Part shown: piece by piece, positions 54,393 to 61,949 of the stretch
Layout of the letters: every line of letters begins with the position of its first letter
Position numbering within the stretch: position 1 is the stretch's first letter
NCBI RefSeq assembly: GCF_000009625.1
Contig: NC_002678.2
Span: 1,550,001-1,614,000 of the forward strand
DNA length: 64,000 nucleotides
Direction of reading: 5' to 3'
Source: Mesorhizobium japonicum MAFF 303099
GTDB lineage: Bacteria > Pseudomonadota > Alphaproteobacteria > Rhizobiales > Rhizobiaceae
Translations under genes and position numbers: made by a program
Notes under the pieces: model-generated
Database searches by the model: none
The model's input: the letters and a program-made list of their open reading frames with translations, nothing else
Told to the model about the DNA's origin: nothing

Positions 54393-54599
54393 CAAGGGCC
54401 GGAGCCGGGATTCCCGGTGCGCCGCTCGGCCGTGCGAATCAAAGGCCCGTGCCTTGCCGCTGGCACCCTGCGCGATCGCACCAATGCCATGCGGTGCCCG
54501 GACTCGCTACCGTTCCTTCGCGGCGGACCTGTCGATCCGCCCGGGCCGGTGCCCATCGCTTACTCTCCAGATGCGGCGCCGGCCTCCAACTCCTGCAGC

Positions 54600-54657
54600 G
54601 CCGCGCTGCCCCCACCCCGCTGCTTCGCAGCGACCCTCCCCACAAGGGGGAGGGTGA
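54600..54657 (+). repeat. D-type double-hairpin repeat, copy D1
   Basis: The layout is GCTGCCCCCACCC, then hairpin 1 CGCTGC-TTC-GCAGCG (54618-54632), then hairpin 2 ACCCTCCCC / GGGGAGGGT (54633-54655). The same layout with other stem bases occurs in D2, D3 and D4. Confidence 0.8.
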
Positions 54658-54725
54658 AGAGGCGCCTTGCCTGCCGGCGGAACAGCACTTTTGTTGGGGA
54701 TCGGATCGTAAAAGGCTCGCTCCCC

Positions 54726-54770
54726 ACCTCCCCTTGTGGGGAGGTCGGACCGCAGGTCCGGGTGGGGGTG
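54726..54770 (-). repeat. D-type double-hairpin repeat, copy D4 (reverse orientation)
   Basis: Read on the reverse strand it has CACCCCCACCC, hairpin 1 GGACC-TGC-GGTCC (54747-54759) and hairpin 2 ACCTCCCC-ACAA-GGGGAGGT (54726-54745). Confidence 0.75.
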
Positions 54771-54979
54771 CTGGCGCAAGCTATGCAGAACCTGGTTTCC
54801 TCGCCCCCACGAATGTGGGGGGTCCGAAGGACGGGCGAGACCCGTGGCTCGCCCCGGCACGGTGGCTCGGGCGAAGCCCGAGACGGAGCGGGGGAATGGC
54901 TCGGCTTCAAATGAGTTCAGAGGGAGCTGGCGAGCGCCGCGCTGCCCCCCTCCGACCGCTTCGCGCCAAGTCTTAGGGC

Positions 54980-55041
54980 GTCGCGCTGCCCCTACCCCGA
55001 TCCGCTTTGCGGATCGACCTCCCCACAAGGGGGAGGGTAAA
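54980..55041 (+). repeat. D-type double-hairpin repeat, copy D2
   Basis: It has GCTGCCCCTACCC, hairpin 1 CGATCCGC-TTT-GCGGATCG and hairpin 2 ACCTCCCC / GGGGGAGGGT. It ends three bases before the minE stop codon, so it forms the 3' end of the minCDE transcript. Confidence 0.8.
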
Positions 55042-55043
55042 GA

Positions 55044-55319
55044 TCACCCCGCGATCGCCATCGGCACGGCGCTCTTGTTGGGGATCTGGATATCGATCTC
55101 CAGCGTCGACATGGTCTCGCCTCGGTCCATCGAGACCTGCAGGTAATCCTGGTCGATCTGCACGTGCTTGGCGATCACCGCCATGATCTCCTCGCGCAGG
55201 ATGGAGACGAGGTCGGGCTGGCTGCGGTTGCGGCGCTCATAGGCGAGCAGCACTTGCAGCCGCTCGCGCGCCACCGGCGCGCTGGAGCGCCGCTTGAAAA
55301 GGTCGAACACGTTCATCAT
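55044..55319 (-). CDS. minE: Cell division topological specificity factor MinE
   Basis: The 91-residue protein has the N-terminal membrane-targeting/anti-MinCD helix ([20 protein letters not shown]) and the LLAYERRN region. The beta-stranded dimerisation domain has [20 protein letters not shown] and [20 protein letters not shown]. MinE drives MinD off the membrane and sets pole-to-pole oscillation. The start overlaps the minD stop (ATGA). The final residues [13 protein letters not shown] extend past the core domain. A D-type hairpin follows the gene. Confidence 0.97.
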   Translation of the reverse strand: MMNVFDLFKRRSSAPVARERLQVLLAYERRNRSQPDLVSILREEIMAVIAKHVQIDQDYLQVSMDRGETMSTLEIDIQIPNKSAVPMAIAG

Positions 55320-56131
55320 GCCGCCCTCCTTCCCAACAGACGGTCGAGGAAACCTTTGCGCTCGAAGGGGACGACGACCGGCAGATCCTCGCCTTCCAGC
55401 CGCCTTGCGGCGTCGATATAGGCCTTGGCCGCGGTGTTGAGCGGCTCAGACAGCGTCACCGGCGCACCGAGGTTGGAGGCGCGCAGCACGTCCTGGCTTT
55501 CGGGAATGATGCCGAGCAACGGCACGGACAGGATTTCCAGCACATCGTCGATGCTGAGCATTTCACCGCGCGCGGCGCGCCCCGCGTCATAGCGGGTGAC
55601 CAGCACGTGCTTGGCGATCTGCTCGCCCTGTTCGGCACGCATGGTGCGGGCGTCGAGCAGGCCGATGATGCGGTCGGAATCGCGCACCGACGACACTTCC
55701 GGATTGGTGACGATCACCGCCTCGTCGGCAAAGCGCATGGCGAGTTGCGCGCCGCGCTCGATGCCGGCCGGGCTGTCGCAGAAGACATAGTCGAACACCG
55801 AGCGCAGCTTGTCGATGACCTCGCCGACGCCCTCTTCGGTCAGCGCGTCCTTGTCGCGCGTCTGCGAGGCCGGCAGCAGGAACAGCGTGTCGACCCGCTT
55901 GTCGCGGATCAGCGCCTGCGACAGCTTCGCCGTGCCCTGGATGACGTTGACGAGGTCGAACACCACGCGGCGTTCGGCCCCCATGATCAGGTCGAGATTG
56001 CGCAGGCCGACGTCGAAATCGACCAGCGCGACCTTCTTGCCGGTCTTGGCCACGGCGGCACCGAGCGCCGCCGTCGAGGTGGTCTTGCCGACGCCCCCCT
56101 TGCCCGATGTGACCACCACTACCTTGCCCAT
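55316..56131 (-). CDS. minD: Septum site-determining ATPase MinD
   Basis: The 271-residue ParA/MinD ATPase has the deviant Walker A KGGVGKTT near residue 11, [20 protein letters not shown] as the switch region and [15 protein letters not shown] as switch II. The C-terminal amphipathic membrane-targeting helix is [16 protein letters not shown]. It recruits MinC to the membrane and is displaced by MinE. It is the middle gene of minCDE. Confidence 0.98.
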   Translation of the reverse strand: MGKVVVVTSGKGGVGKTTSTAALGAAVAKTGKKVALVDFDVGLRNLDLIMGAERRVVFDLVNVIQGTAKLSQALIRDKRVDTLFLLPASQTRDKDALTEEGVGEVIDKLRSVFDYVFCDSPAGIERGAQLAMRFADEAVIVTNPEVSSVRDSDRIIGLLDARTMRAEQGEQIAKHVLVTRYDAGRAARGEMLSIDDVLEILSVPLLGIIPESQDVLRASNLGAPVTLSEPLNTAAKAYIDAARRLEGEDLPVVVPFERKGFLDRLLGRRAA

Positions 56132-56233
56132 GAAAAAGCCTCCATTGTTGTTCGTTTTATCCCGGGCCGGCTTGCCGGCCTTCAGTTGGCCGCACCGGCC
56201 TGTTTTCTCAGTCGGCCGCCCTGACGACCGTTC

Positions 56234-57067
56234 TCAGCTCAGTGTTTCGACGCGCAGGCCGTCTCCATCGAGGAAGGCCTGCACCGGTTTTCCGCGCGAC
56301 ACCCCTTCCATCTCCTCGGCGGTGATGTACCAGCCGTCGACCGACAGAAGCTCGGCCTCGTTGCGGCGGCAGAAGATGCGCGCGGCGGTGTTGCCCAGCG
56401 CGCCCGCAGAAGCCCGCCCGCGCAGCGTGCCGTAGACATGGATCGAGCCGGCGGCGACGATCTCCGAACCGGACGCGACCGAGCCCAGCACGATGACATC
56501 GCCATGCGCATGCATGATCGCCTGGCCGGAACGGATCGGCGTCTTGATCATCAGCGTGCCCGAATCGTAGTGCGAAACCTGCGGCCCGCTTTCGTCAGTC
56601 TTGCTTGCGCCAGCCTTGCCCTTGCCGGCGGCGCCGGCATCCGCGCGGCCCTCCGTGCCATGGTCCGGCGCCCTGCCCTCGGCAGCCTTGCCGTCCGGCT
56701 TGCCGGAACCCTCTTGCCCGCCCTTGCGGCCGGGCAGCAGCCCCTCCGTCGTCGCCTCCTTGGCGCCGACCAGCAGAGGCGGCAGGTCAGGCCCGAGCGA
56801 AGCCCCTTCCAGTTCGATGGCATAGATGCGGATGCCGCGCGTCCCCAGCTCCGCCACCAGCGCCGCGATCTCGCTCGGCGCGGGCTTCAAAACGTTCAGA
56901 TCGAGCAGCACCGGCCGCCCGGCAAAATAGCCTGGCGAGTTGCCGATCCAGTGATCCAGCCCCTGCAGCCACTCCACCATGGGCGCTTCCGGGGTCAATG
57001 TGAAAGCGACGAAAGAACGGGCACGAAAGCGAATGGATTTGGCCTCGAGGGGAGCGGCAAAGGTCAC
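56234..57067 (-). CDS. minC: Septum site-determining protein MinC
   Basis: The 277-residue FtsZ inhibitor has an N-terminal domain (SIRFRARSFVAFTLTPEAPM, RPVLLDLNVLKPAPSEIAAL). A long low-complexity linker rich in Gly, Lys, Glu and Ala (about residues 110-165) follows. The C-terminal beta-helical domain has TPIRSGQAIMHAHGDVIVLG, ASGSEIVAAGSIHVYGTLRG and ARIFCRRNEAELLSVDGWYI. The start is a GTG preceded by AAGGA. About 100 bases separate it from minD. A perfect CtrA-type box lies 46 bases upstream. Confidence 0.95.
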   Translation of the reverse strand: MTFAAPLEAKSIRFRARSFVAFTLTPEAPMVEWLQGLDHWIGNSPGYFAGRPVLLDLNVLKPAPSEIAALVAELGTRGIRIYAIELEGASLGPDLPPLLVGAKEATTEGLLPGRKGGQEGSGKPDGKAAEGRAPDHGTEGRADAGAAGKGKAGASKTDESGPQVSHYDSGTLMIKTPIRSGQAIMHAHGDVIVLGSVASGSEIVAAGSIHVYGTLRGRASAGALGNTAARIFCRRNEAELLSVDGWYITAEEMEGVSRGKPVQAFLDGDGLRVETLS

Positions 57068-57112
57068 GGCTGGCGAATCCTTACTGAGAGGTAAACGCTA
57101 GCGAGGGAATGG

Positions 57113-57127
57113 TTAACGAATGGTTAA
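57113..57127. promoter_or_regulatory. CtrA-type box upstream of minC
   Basis: TTAA-CGAATGG-TTAA matches the full CtrA consensus TTAA-N7-TTAA and lies in a tandem repeat of GAATGGTTAAC. CtrA is the alphaproteobacterial cell-cycle regulator, and in Sinorhizobium the min genes are reported CtrA targets (recalled). The box is 46 bases before the minC start codon. Confidence 0.75.
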
Positions 57128-57900
57128 CGGAGGGGAGCAACTTGGCAGTCTTCGAGGAATTGGAAGGTCGCCAAAACGCCAGTTGCGGCCGCTGCCCGCA
57201 ACACACTGAATGTCTTGATAGAGGCCGGGAGCGGACTGTCCAGTTTTCGGCGGGGGCTGTCGCTAAAGCTCCCCTTGGCTACTTACTTCACATGCCAGTT
57301 TTCGGCCCTAGCCTCTTCCATAGTCAGAGCTGATAAGTCGCAAAACGCGAGGTTGACCGAGCAAAGGGCCGGGGCGACTAACCGGCTTCGATAGCGCACC
57401 GCTTCTCGGTTTGCGTCTTGGGCGCCGGGCCATGGCTTTAGCGGCGGGCTCCCGGACATTGTCAGCATCTCGCGCGAGTCGAGGCTCCAGCCCCCGAGCG
57501 GTCTTGGCGATCCGTCCGGCTGCTCTGTCTGCATCCAATTACGAGCGGTGCGATCAACCCTTTCAATCCTCTTATCGATCTCTTATCGATTTTTCCGAGT
57601 AGCCCTCGCACCACCAATTGCAATGGGTCCGCACAACTGGCGAGCGGTGCGGGTCAGGCCAAGTCCCGCCGGCCGGAGCCAGCGGGCTGAGATGTGCGGT
57701 CGACGTGTGCTATTGTGTCGCCGCCTCGTCGCATGTTGATGGCACCAACGACCTGGATGTCGTTCCCTGTCGGCAGACCGCCGCGAAATAACCAAATCCC
57801 GCGTAGTGGTCACCGCGTGTTGTTTCCGAAGCGCTCGAGAAACCAGGGCGGCTTCGCGCGTCTGGTACGCGACGGAGGTCGACTTCCGTCAAATCACTCC
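57128..57900. other. 773-base region without a recognised gene
   Basis: Several short open frames occur on both strands, but none has a ribosome binding site, good composition and a recognisable product. A perfect tandem duplication of CTCTTATCGAT lies at 57569-57590. The region may hold decayed sequence. Confidence 0.4.
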
Positions 57901-58947
57901 TTAAGCAACGGAAAGTGCAGGAGCATCGAAATGGTCAGACTTGCCGCCAGTATAGCCCTGCCTGGTGCCCGGGCCGTTCAAGACGGTGTAGGGGAACACT
58001 GTCGGGATTGCGCTGGCGTCGTCGAGGCGAGCAATCTGTTCCACCGAGAGGCGAACGTTTGCCGCTGCAAGATTGTTTTCAAGCTGCGCAACGGTCCGCG
58101 GTCCGATAATCGGGAGCGAGCCCTTGGCTGCAACCCAGGCAATCGCGACCTCCCCAGACGTCACGCCGACCTCCTGCGCGACAGCGATCAAAGTGTCGAG
58201 AATTTCTGTTCGCTGTAGCGAATTTTCCGGCTGGAAAACGTTTCCGCCGAATCCTTCGCGACGGCCCTTCTCGCCTCTGCGATACTTACCGGTGAGCATG
58301 CCGCCGCCGAGTGGTGACCATGCAACCAGACCAAGACCTAGCGCCTTGCCTGCAGGCAGCAACTCCTGCTCGGTCGTACGTTCGACCAGGCTGTGTTCGT
58401 ACTGCAGGCCGGCGATCGGAGCGACACCGCGAAGCTCGGCGATAGTAGCCGCCCGCGCGACACGCCACGCCGGGAAATCAGAGAGGCCCGCGTACAGGAT
58501 CTTTCCCGAGCGTACGAGATCATCAAATCCGCGCACGATCTCCTCGGCCGGTGTCACACCATCCGACATGTGGATCCACAGGAGATCGATGTAGTCGGTC
58601 TTCAGACGCTTAAGGCTGTCCTCGACCGAGATAACCATCGCCTTGCGGCTGTTGCCAGTCGCCAAGATACCGCCTCTGGAACCTGCCGGCATCGAGTACT
58701 TCGTAGCCACAACGAAATCTTCACGTCGCCCGGCCAAGGCCTCGCCCAGGAACTCTTCGGCTTGGCCACCTTGGTAGACACCCGCAGTGTCGATGAAGTT
58801 GCCGCCGGCTTCCGCATACGCATCGAAAATGCCCAAGGATTCGTCGCGTTCGGCGCCGTACCCCCAGCCCGTACCGAAGTTGCCCGTTCCGAGAACCAGT
58901 TCGGAAACCCGCAGTCCAGTGTGCTCGCCGAAAAGTTTGTATCGCAT
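57901..58947 (-). CDS. Aldo/keto reductase
   Basis: The 348-residue AKR has SELVLGTGNFGTGWGYGAER, the catalytic Asp and Tyr in GGNFIDTAGVYQGGQAEEFL, Lys in FVVATKYSMP and His in YIDLLWIHMSDG. The cofactor-binding C terminus is PIIGPRTVAQLENNL. It is in the larger AKR group near YajO/Tas-like enzymes that reduce aldehydes and ketones with NADPH. It is divergent from a TetR gene 115 bases away. Two palindromes in the gap suggest TetR control. Confidence 0.92.
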   Translation of the reverse strand: MRYKLFGEHTGLRVSELVLGTGNFGTGWGYGAERDESLGIFDAYAEAGGNFIDTAGVYQGGQAEEFLGEALAGRREDFVVATKYSMPAGSRGGILATGNSRKAMVISVEDSLKRLKTDYIDLLWIHMSDGVTPAEEIVRGFDDLVRSGKILYAGLSDFPAWRVARAATIAELRGVAPIAGLQYEHSLVERTTEQELLPAGKALGLGLVAWSPLGGGMLTGKYRRGEKGRREGFGGNVFQPENSLQRTEILDTLIAVAQEVGVTSGEVAIAWVAAKGSLPIIGPRTVAQLENNLAAANVRLSVEQIARLDDASAIPTVFPYTVLNGPGTRQGYTGGKSDHFDAPALSVA

Positions 58948-58968
58948 AGGTGTCTCTCCATTCGTTTA

Positions 58969-59034
58969 TTGATGGCGATCGCAATCAAACCATCTGCGCA
59001 CTAGATATTTGACTTTGATGGCGACCGCAACTAA
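58969..59034. promoter_or_regulatory. Two copies of a 20-base near-palindrome, candidate TetR operators
   Basis: The site 58969-58988 (TTGATGGCGATCGCAATCAA) is nearly self-complementary around CGATCG. The site 59015-59034 (TTGATGGCGACCGCAACTAA) matches it at 17 of 20 positions. They lie 46 bases apart in the divergent region between the aldo/keto reductase and TetR genes. Confidence 0.7.
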
Positions 59035-59062
59035 AAAAGCGCGATGAGATCGGAGTTTGAAA

Positions 59063-59662
59063 ATGCGTGTTTCAAAGGAGAAGGCCTCGGCGAACCGAGA
59101 TGCATTGCTGAAGGCGGCGAGCAGGCTGTTCCGCCAGCGTGGTATTGAAGGAGTCGGCGTGGCCGAAATCGCCAAAGAAGCGGGTCTCACTCACGGCGCG
59201 CTCTATGCTCATTTCTCATCTAAGGATGAACTGGCAGCAGCGGCGTTTTCCTATGGCTTTGCGCGGAATATGGCAGATACCCGCGCTTGGGCCGGGGATC
59301 GAAACCCCAGCTTTCAGGATTACATGGGAGGTCTGCTGTCACCGTTCATGCGTGACAAACTTGAAACAGGTTGTCCGATGGCCGCTTCCGCCAGCGAAAT
59401 TGGGCGGCAGGACTGTGGCGTGAGCGCCAGCTTTACCGACGCGTTCCAAGAGATGGCCGCCATGCTGGAAGGTTCGATCGAGACGATCATTCCGGCCGCT
59501 GAAAAGCGCAAACTTGCGATAGCCGCCGTCGCCGCAGAAATTGGTGCCATGGCCGTGTCTCGTGCTATCGCGAAGACGGACGTGGCCTTGGCGGACGAAG
59601 TGTTGCAAGCCGTTCTCGAGACAGTCGCCGCTGCCTATCGGGGAAGTCGGCGGATTGGATAA
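59063..59662 (+). CDS. TetR/AcrR family transcriptional regulator
   Basis: This 199-residue TetR regulator has the HTH (ALLKAASRLFRQRGIEGVGV, AEIAKEAGLTHGALYAHFSS, KDEL). The C-terminal domain has GCPMAASASEIGRQDCGVSA, of the type seen in NemR/AcuR-like electrophile sensors with cysteines. GGAG precedes the ATG at 59063. It probably represses the divergent aldo/keto reductase and itself through the palindromes at 58969-59034, and responds to a reactive carbonyl or quinone (inference). Confidence 0.92.
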   Translation: MRVSKEKASANRDALLKAASRLFRQRGIEGVGVAEIAKEAGLTHGALYAHFSSKDELAAAAFSYGFARNMADTRAWAGDRNPSFQDYMGGLLSPFMRDKLETGCPMAASASEIGRQDCGVSASFTDAFQEMAAMLEGSIETIIPAAEKRKLAIAAVAAEIGAMAVSRAIAKTDVALADEVLQAVLETVAAAYRGSRRIG

Positions 59663-59671
59663 TCTTAGCTA

Positions 59672-60905
59672 GGTCGTGAACTCATAAAACGGAGACGGCC
59701 GGCCTTGGAGGGCCTTGGTTCAATGCACCGCGAAAAGGTGACTATCCTCGAGATCGGCCCAGCGACCTATCGGATCAGCTGTGCGCAGATCAAAGATGGC
59801 TGACAATACGCCGTCAACGAACAGCCCGACTGCGGCCACAGATGAGCTCCACCGGATCGAAACGGGCGTGTCAGCAGGCAAGTCGGTCACAGCTTTGGCA
59901 TTGAAGGCGGAGACGATCCGTTTGCCCTCCTGCTTTCTCATGTCGAGCAAATAGAAGTATGCTGTTTCGTCATTTCTTTCGAATACGGCCCCGAACCGCC
60001 CTAGGTCGTCAGTCGCGCTTTCGTAGACATCGATCATAGCTGCTCCTCCTCGCAAACTTGGCCAACGCGACGAATGTTCGCAAGCTGGATGTTCACCGAT
60101 AGGTCGCTTTCAACGCGAGCCAGATTGTGATTCAGCGTTCGCATGAGCCGATATGATCTGACCGACGTCGAGTGGCGTGTGATCGAGCCGCTGCTGCTCA
60201 ACAAGTCCAGAGGCGTACCGCGCGTCGATGACCGGCGCGTGCTGAACGGCATCTTCTGGGTGCTGCGATCGGGCGCACCATGGCGGGACCTGCCCGAGCG
60301 CTATGGCCCGCGCACCACCTGCTACAACCGCTTCGTGCGATGGCGGAAGGCAGGCGTGTGGGACCGGCTGATGGACGCCATCACCGCCGCCCACGACGGC
60401 ACCATCCAGATGATCGACAGCACCTCCGTTCGCGCCCACCAGCAGGCAGCGACGGCAAAAAGGGGGGCCAGATCACTGTCTCGGTCGATCACGCGGCGGG
60501 CTCACGACCAAGATTCACGTCGTCGTCGACGCGCAGGGCCTCCCGATCCGGCTCGGCCTGACCGCCGGGCAGACGCACGATGGGCAGGTCGTTGACCGGC
60601 TGCTCGATCATCTCGGCCCGCGCACCATCGTGCTGGCCGACAAAGCCTATGACGCCGATCGCATCCGCGAACTGATCCAGGAGCAGGGCGCGACGCCCAA
60701 CATCCCGCCGAAGAGCAACCGGCGCTGGAAGCCCTGCTTCAGCAAGCGGCTCTACCGCGAGCACAACCTTATTGAGCGCTTCTTCTCCAAGCTGAAGCAC
60801 TTCCGCCGCGTCGCGACCCGCTACGACAAGCTCGCTGCCAACTTCCTCGCCATGATCCAGCCCGCCTCAATGCGCCTGTGGCTCCGCGCTTATGAGTCTA
60901 CGGCC
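59672..60905. mobile_element. IS5-family element with probable passenger gene
   Basis: The left end 59672-59687 (GGTCGTGAACTCATAA) and the reverse complement of the right end 60890-60905 (GGCCGTAGACTCATAA) agree at 13 of 16 positions, and both continue inward to CGGAG. A TA dinucleotide flanks both ends, as expected for this IS group's target duplication. The interval of about 1.23 kb holds a transposase (+) and a 105-codon gene (-). Usual members are near 0.8-0.9 kb. Alternatively the left repeat is a remnant of another copy and the true left end lies nearer 60115. Confidence 0.6.
59720..60037 (-). CDS. Hypothetical protein (DUF2251-like), possible IS passenger
   Basis: The 105-residue protein has a small beta-rich pattern: MIDVYESATDDLGRFGAVFE, ETAYFYLLDMRKQEG, TPVSIRWSSSVAAVGLFVDG, then FDLRTADPIGRWADLED. 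This resembles DUF2251, but the call is tentative. ATG 60037 follows GAGGAGGAGC. It lies inside the inverted repeats that appear to bound the IS, opposite in direction to the transposase. It would be an accessory gene carried by the element. Confidence 0.65.
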   Translation of the reverse strand: MIDVYESATDDLGRFGAVFERNDETAYFYLLDMRKQEGKRIVSAFNAKAVTDLPADTPVSIRWSSSVAAVGLFVDGVLSAIFDLRTADPIGRWADLEDSHLFAVH

Positions 60906-60908
60906 TAA
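60143..60908 (+). pseudogene. IS5-family (IS427 group-like) transposase, split by a frame change
   Basis: The first frame encodes MSRYDLTDVEWRVIEPLLLN and APWRDLPERYGPRTTCYNRF, then MIDSTSVRAHQQAATAK with the first catalytic Asp. At AAAAA-GGGGGG (60457-60467) the frame is lost. The product continues in another frame as GPDHCLGRSRGGLTTKIHVV, VLADKAYDADRIRELI (second Asp) and LYREHNLIERFFSKLKHFRR (catalytic Glu). Five Gs in place of six would restore one frame. It is either an inactive copy or one that uses slippage on the A/G run. The stop codon overlaps the right-end TA. Confidence 0.85.
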
Positions 60909-61201
60909 TTTATCGGCATCCCGAAATAGGCTCTACTAACTCCCGTTGCGACAGCAGCCCCATGCCCTATTCACTGGGTGCAATGGAGGTAAGTATCATG
61001 GGCTTGCGCAGGTGGAATCCGCCCCTGACGCCGGCATTGACACTCCAAGACCATTCCAACGAATTATGACGTCTGCTTTTAGGAGCCTCCATAAGAGCCG
61101 CAAAGCTGCCGTCTACTAAGCGGGATTAAGAGTAAACCGGTCACGCAAGCTTGCGGCGTATCGCTATCGCGGTCACCAGAGGTACGCACCGAACAGCCCC
61201 C
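60909..61201. other. Intergenic region after the IS
   Basis: About 290 bases follow the IS up to the end of the 49-aa gene. A short sequence matching GGCATCCCGAAATAGGCTC (60915-60933) shares GAGCC with 60117-60121 and could be an older IS edge. No gene was recognised. Confidence 0.35.
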
Positions 61202-61351
61202 TCAATGGCGCTTAAAATACTGCACCTCCTTCTCATGTTTCTCCGCCGCCTCGCGCGTGTCAAACGTCCCCAGATTCCGTCTTTTCCCGGTCTTCTCGTC
61301 CTTCTTGCGGGAATAAAGCCGGTATTTGCCGTCCTTGAGTTTGCGGATCAT
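61202..61351 (-). CDS. 49-residue basic protein
   Basis: On the reverse strand an ATG at 61351 after GGGGAGAGCGAG opens a 49-codon frame. It begins MIRKLKDGKYRLYSRKKDEK and continues with TGKRRNLGTFDTREAAEKHE and VQYFKRH. The strong ribosome binding site, Lys/Arg/Glu-rich regular composition and an integrase-AP2/Arm-like strand pattern (GKYRLYSRKKDEKTGKRR) indicate a real gene. It lies 15 bases downstream of the DUF2934 gene on the same strand and is probably co-transcribed. Function unknown; nucleic-acid binding is possible. Confidence 0.8.
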   Translation of the reverse strand: MIRKLKDGKYRLYSRKKDEKTGKRRNLGTFDTREAAEKHEKEVQYFKRH

Positions 61352-61366
61352 CTCGCTCTCCCCTGA

Positions 61367-61690
61367 TCAGGATTTGGCGCCCTTCCTGGCCTTGAGGCTG
61401 CGTGCTGCCTGCTCCACCGCCGCGCGGTCGGTGCCCAGGCGGTCGAGCAGCGCTTGCGCCTCGTCGCCCGAAATGCCGGTGCGGATGGCCAGTTCCTCGA
61501 CCTCCAGCACGTCGGTGCTGGCGATCTCACGCGTCTGCGGCAGCGCGTCGTCGGCCGTCAGCGGCAGGGCTGCTTCCCTGTCGATCTCGGCCTCGGCCCG
61601 GTGCCAATGATGCTCGGGATCGCCGCCGCCTTCACGCTCCCAGATCTGGTATGCGCGTTTCTGGATCTTCTCGTGCCGGTCGTCGCCCAT
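61367..61690 (-). CDS. DUF2934 domain protein
   Basis: The 107-residue protein opens with the DUF2934 pattern HEKIQKRAYQIWEREGG then PEHHWHRAEAEID. The C-terminal half (LEVEELAIRTGISGDEAQAL, LLDRLGTDRAAVEQAARSLK) looks like a small DUF3606-type helical domain. It is a cytoplasmic stress-type protein common in rhizobia, function unknown. A good GGAGGAACG lies before the ATG. Confidence 0.85.
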   Translation of the reverse strand: MGDDRHEKIQKRAYQIWEREGGGDPEHHWHRAEAEIDREAALPLTADDALPQTREIASTDVLEVEELAIRTGISGDEAQALLDRLGTDRAAVEQAARSLKARKGAKS

Positions 61691-61786
61691 TGTCGTTCCT
61701 CCTTCGTGTCAGGGATGAACGCCGGGCTTGCGCGAATGATCCAAAAAATTTGCGTGATCGGAGGGATGGGTGAAACGGCAAGGTTT

Positions 61787-61920
61787 GCGCCCTACGACGC
61801 CCCCTCTGCCCTGCCGGGCGTTGTCGTTCGGAAAGCCAAGCAATTGGCTTTCCGTCCGCTACGCGGACCACTTCTCAACCCTCACAAGGGGGAGATTGGC
61901 TGTAACCTCGCATTTCGCCA
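61787..61920. repeat. Variant palindromic element with a double-hairpin module, copy A4
   Basis: This is a second copy of the variant at 17551: GCGCCCTACGACGCCCCC, CTGCCGGGCG, then a hairpin at 61829-61854 with a GCAA loop, a GTCCGC-TAC-GCGGAC hairpin, and CTCACAAGGGGGAGATTGGC. Relative to copy A3 one stem pair changes from A-T to G-C and the loop TAT becomes TAC. It lies downstream of the BA14K gene's stop on the reverse strand. Confidence 0.8.
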
Positions 61921-61949
61921 ATCCTCCATTGGCAAGCGGCGCGCGGCGC

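Larger units (their letters stand above)
54393..55043. other. 651-base repeat-rich intergenic region
   Basis: The region between the ABC exporter and minE holds three D-type hairpin repeats and a minE-tail-like sequence near 54680. A G/C-rich block at 54800-54900 has no recognised gene. No coding frame with a plausible start and composition was found. Confidence 0.6.

Noticed and set aside
54790..54910. G/C-rich block with several short inverted repeats, considered as a CRISPR-like array
   Set aside because: Repeats are not regularly spaced and have no unique spacers or cas genes nearby.
57109..57333. A 74-codon frame downstream of the CtrA box on the plus strand
   Set aside because: It starts within the CtrA-box/promoter region of minC with no ribosome binding site and has no recognisable pattern.
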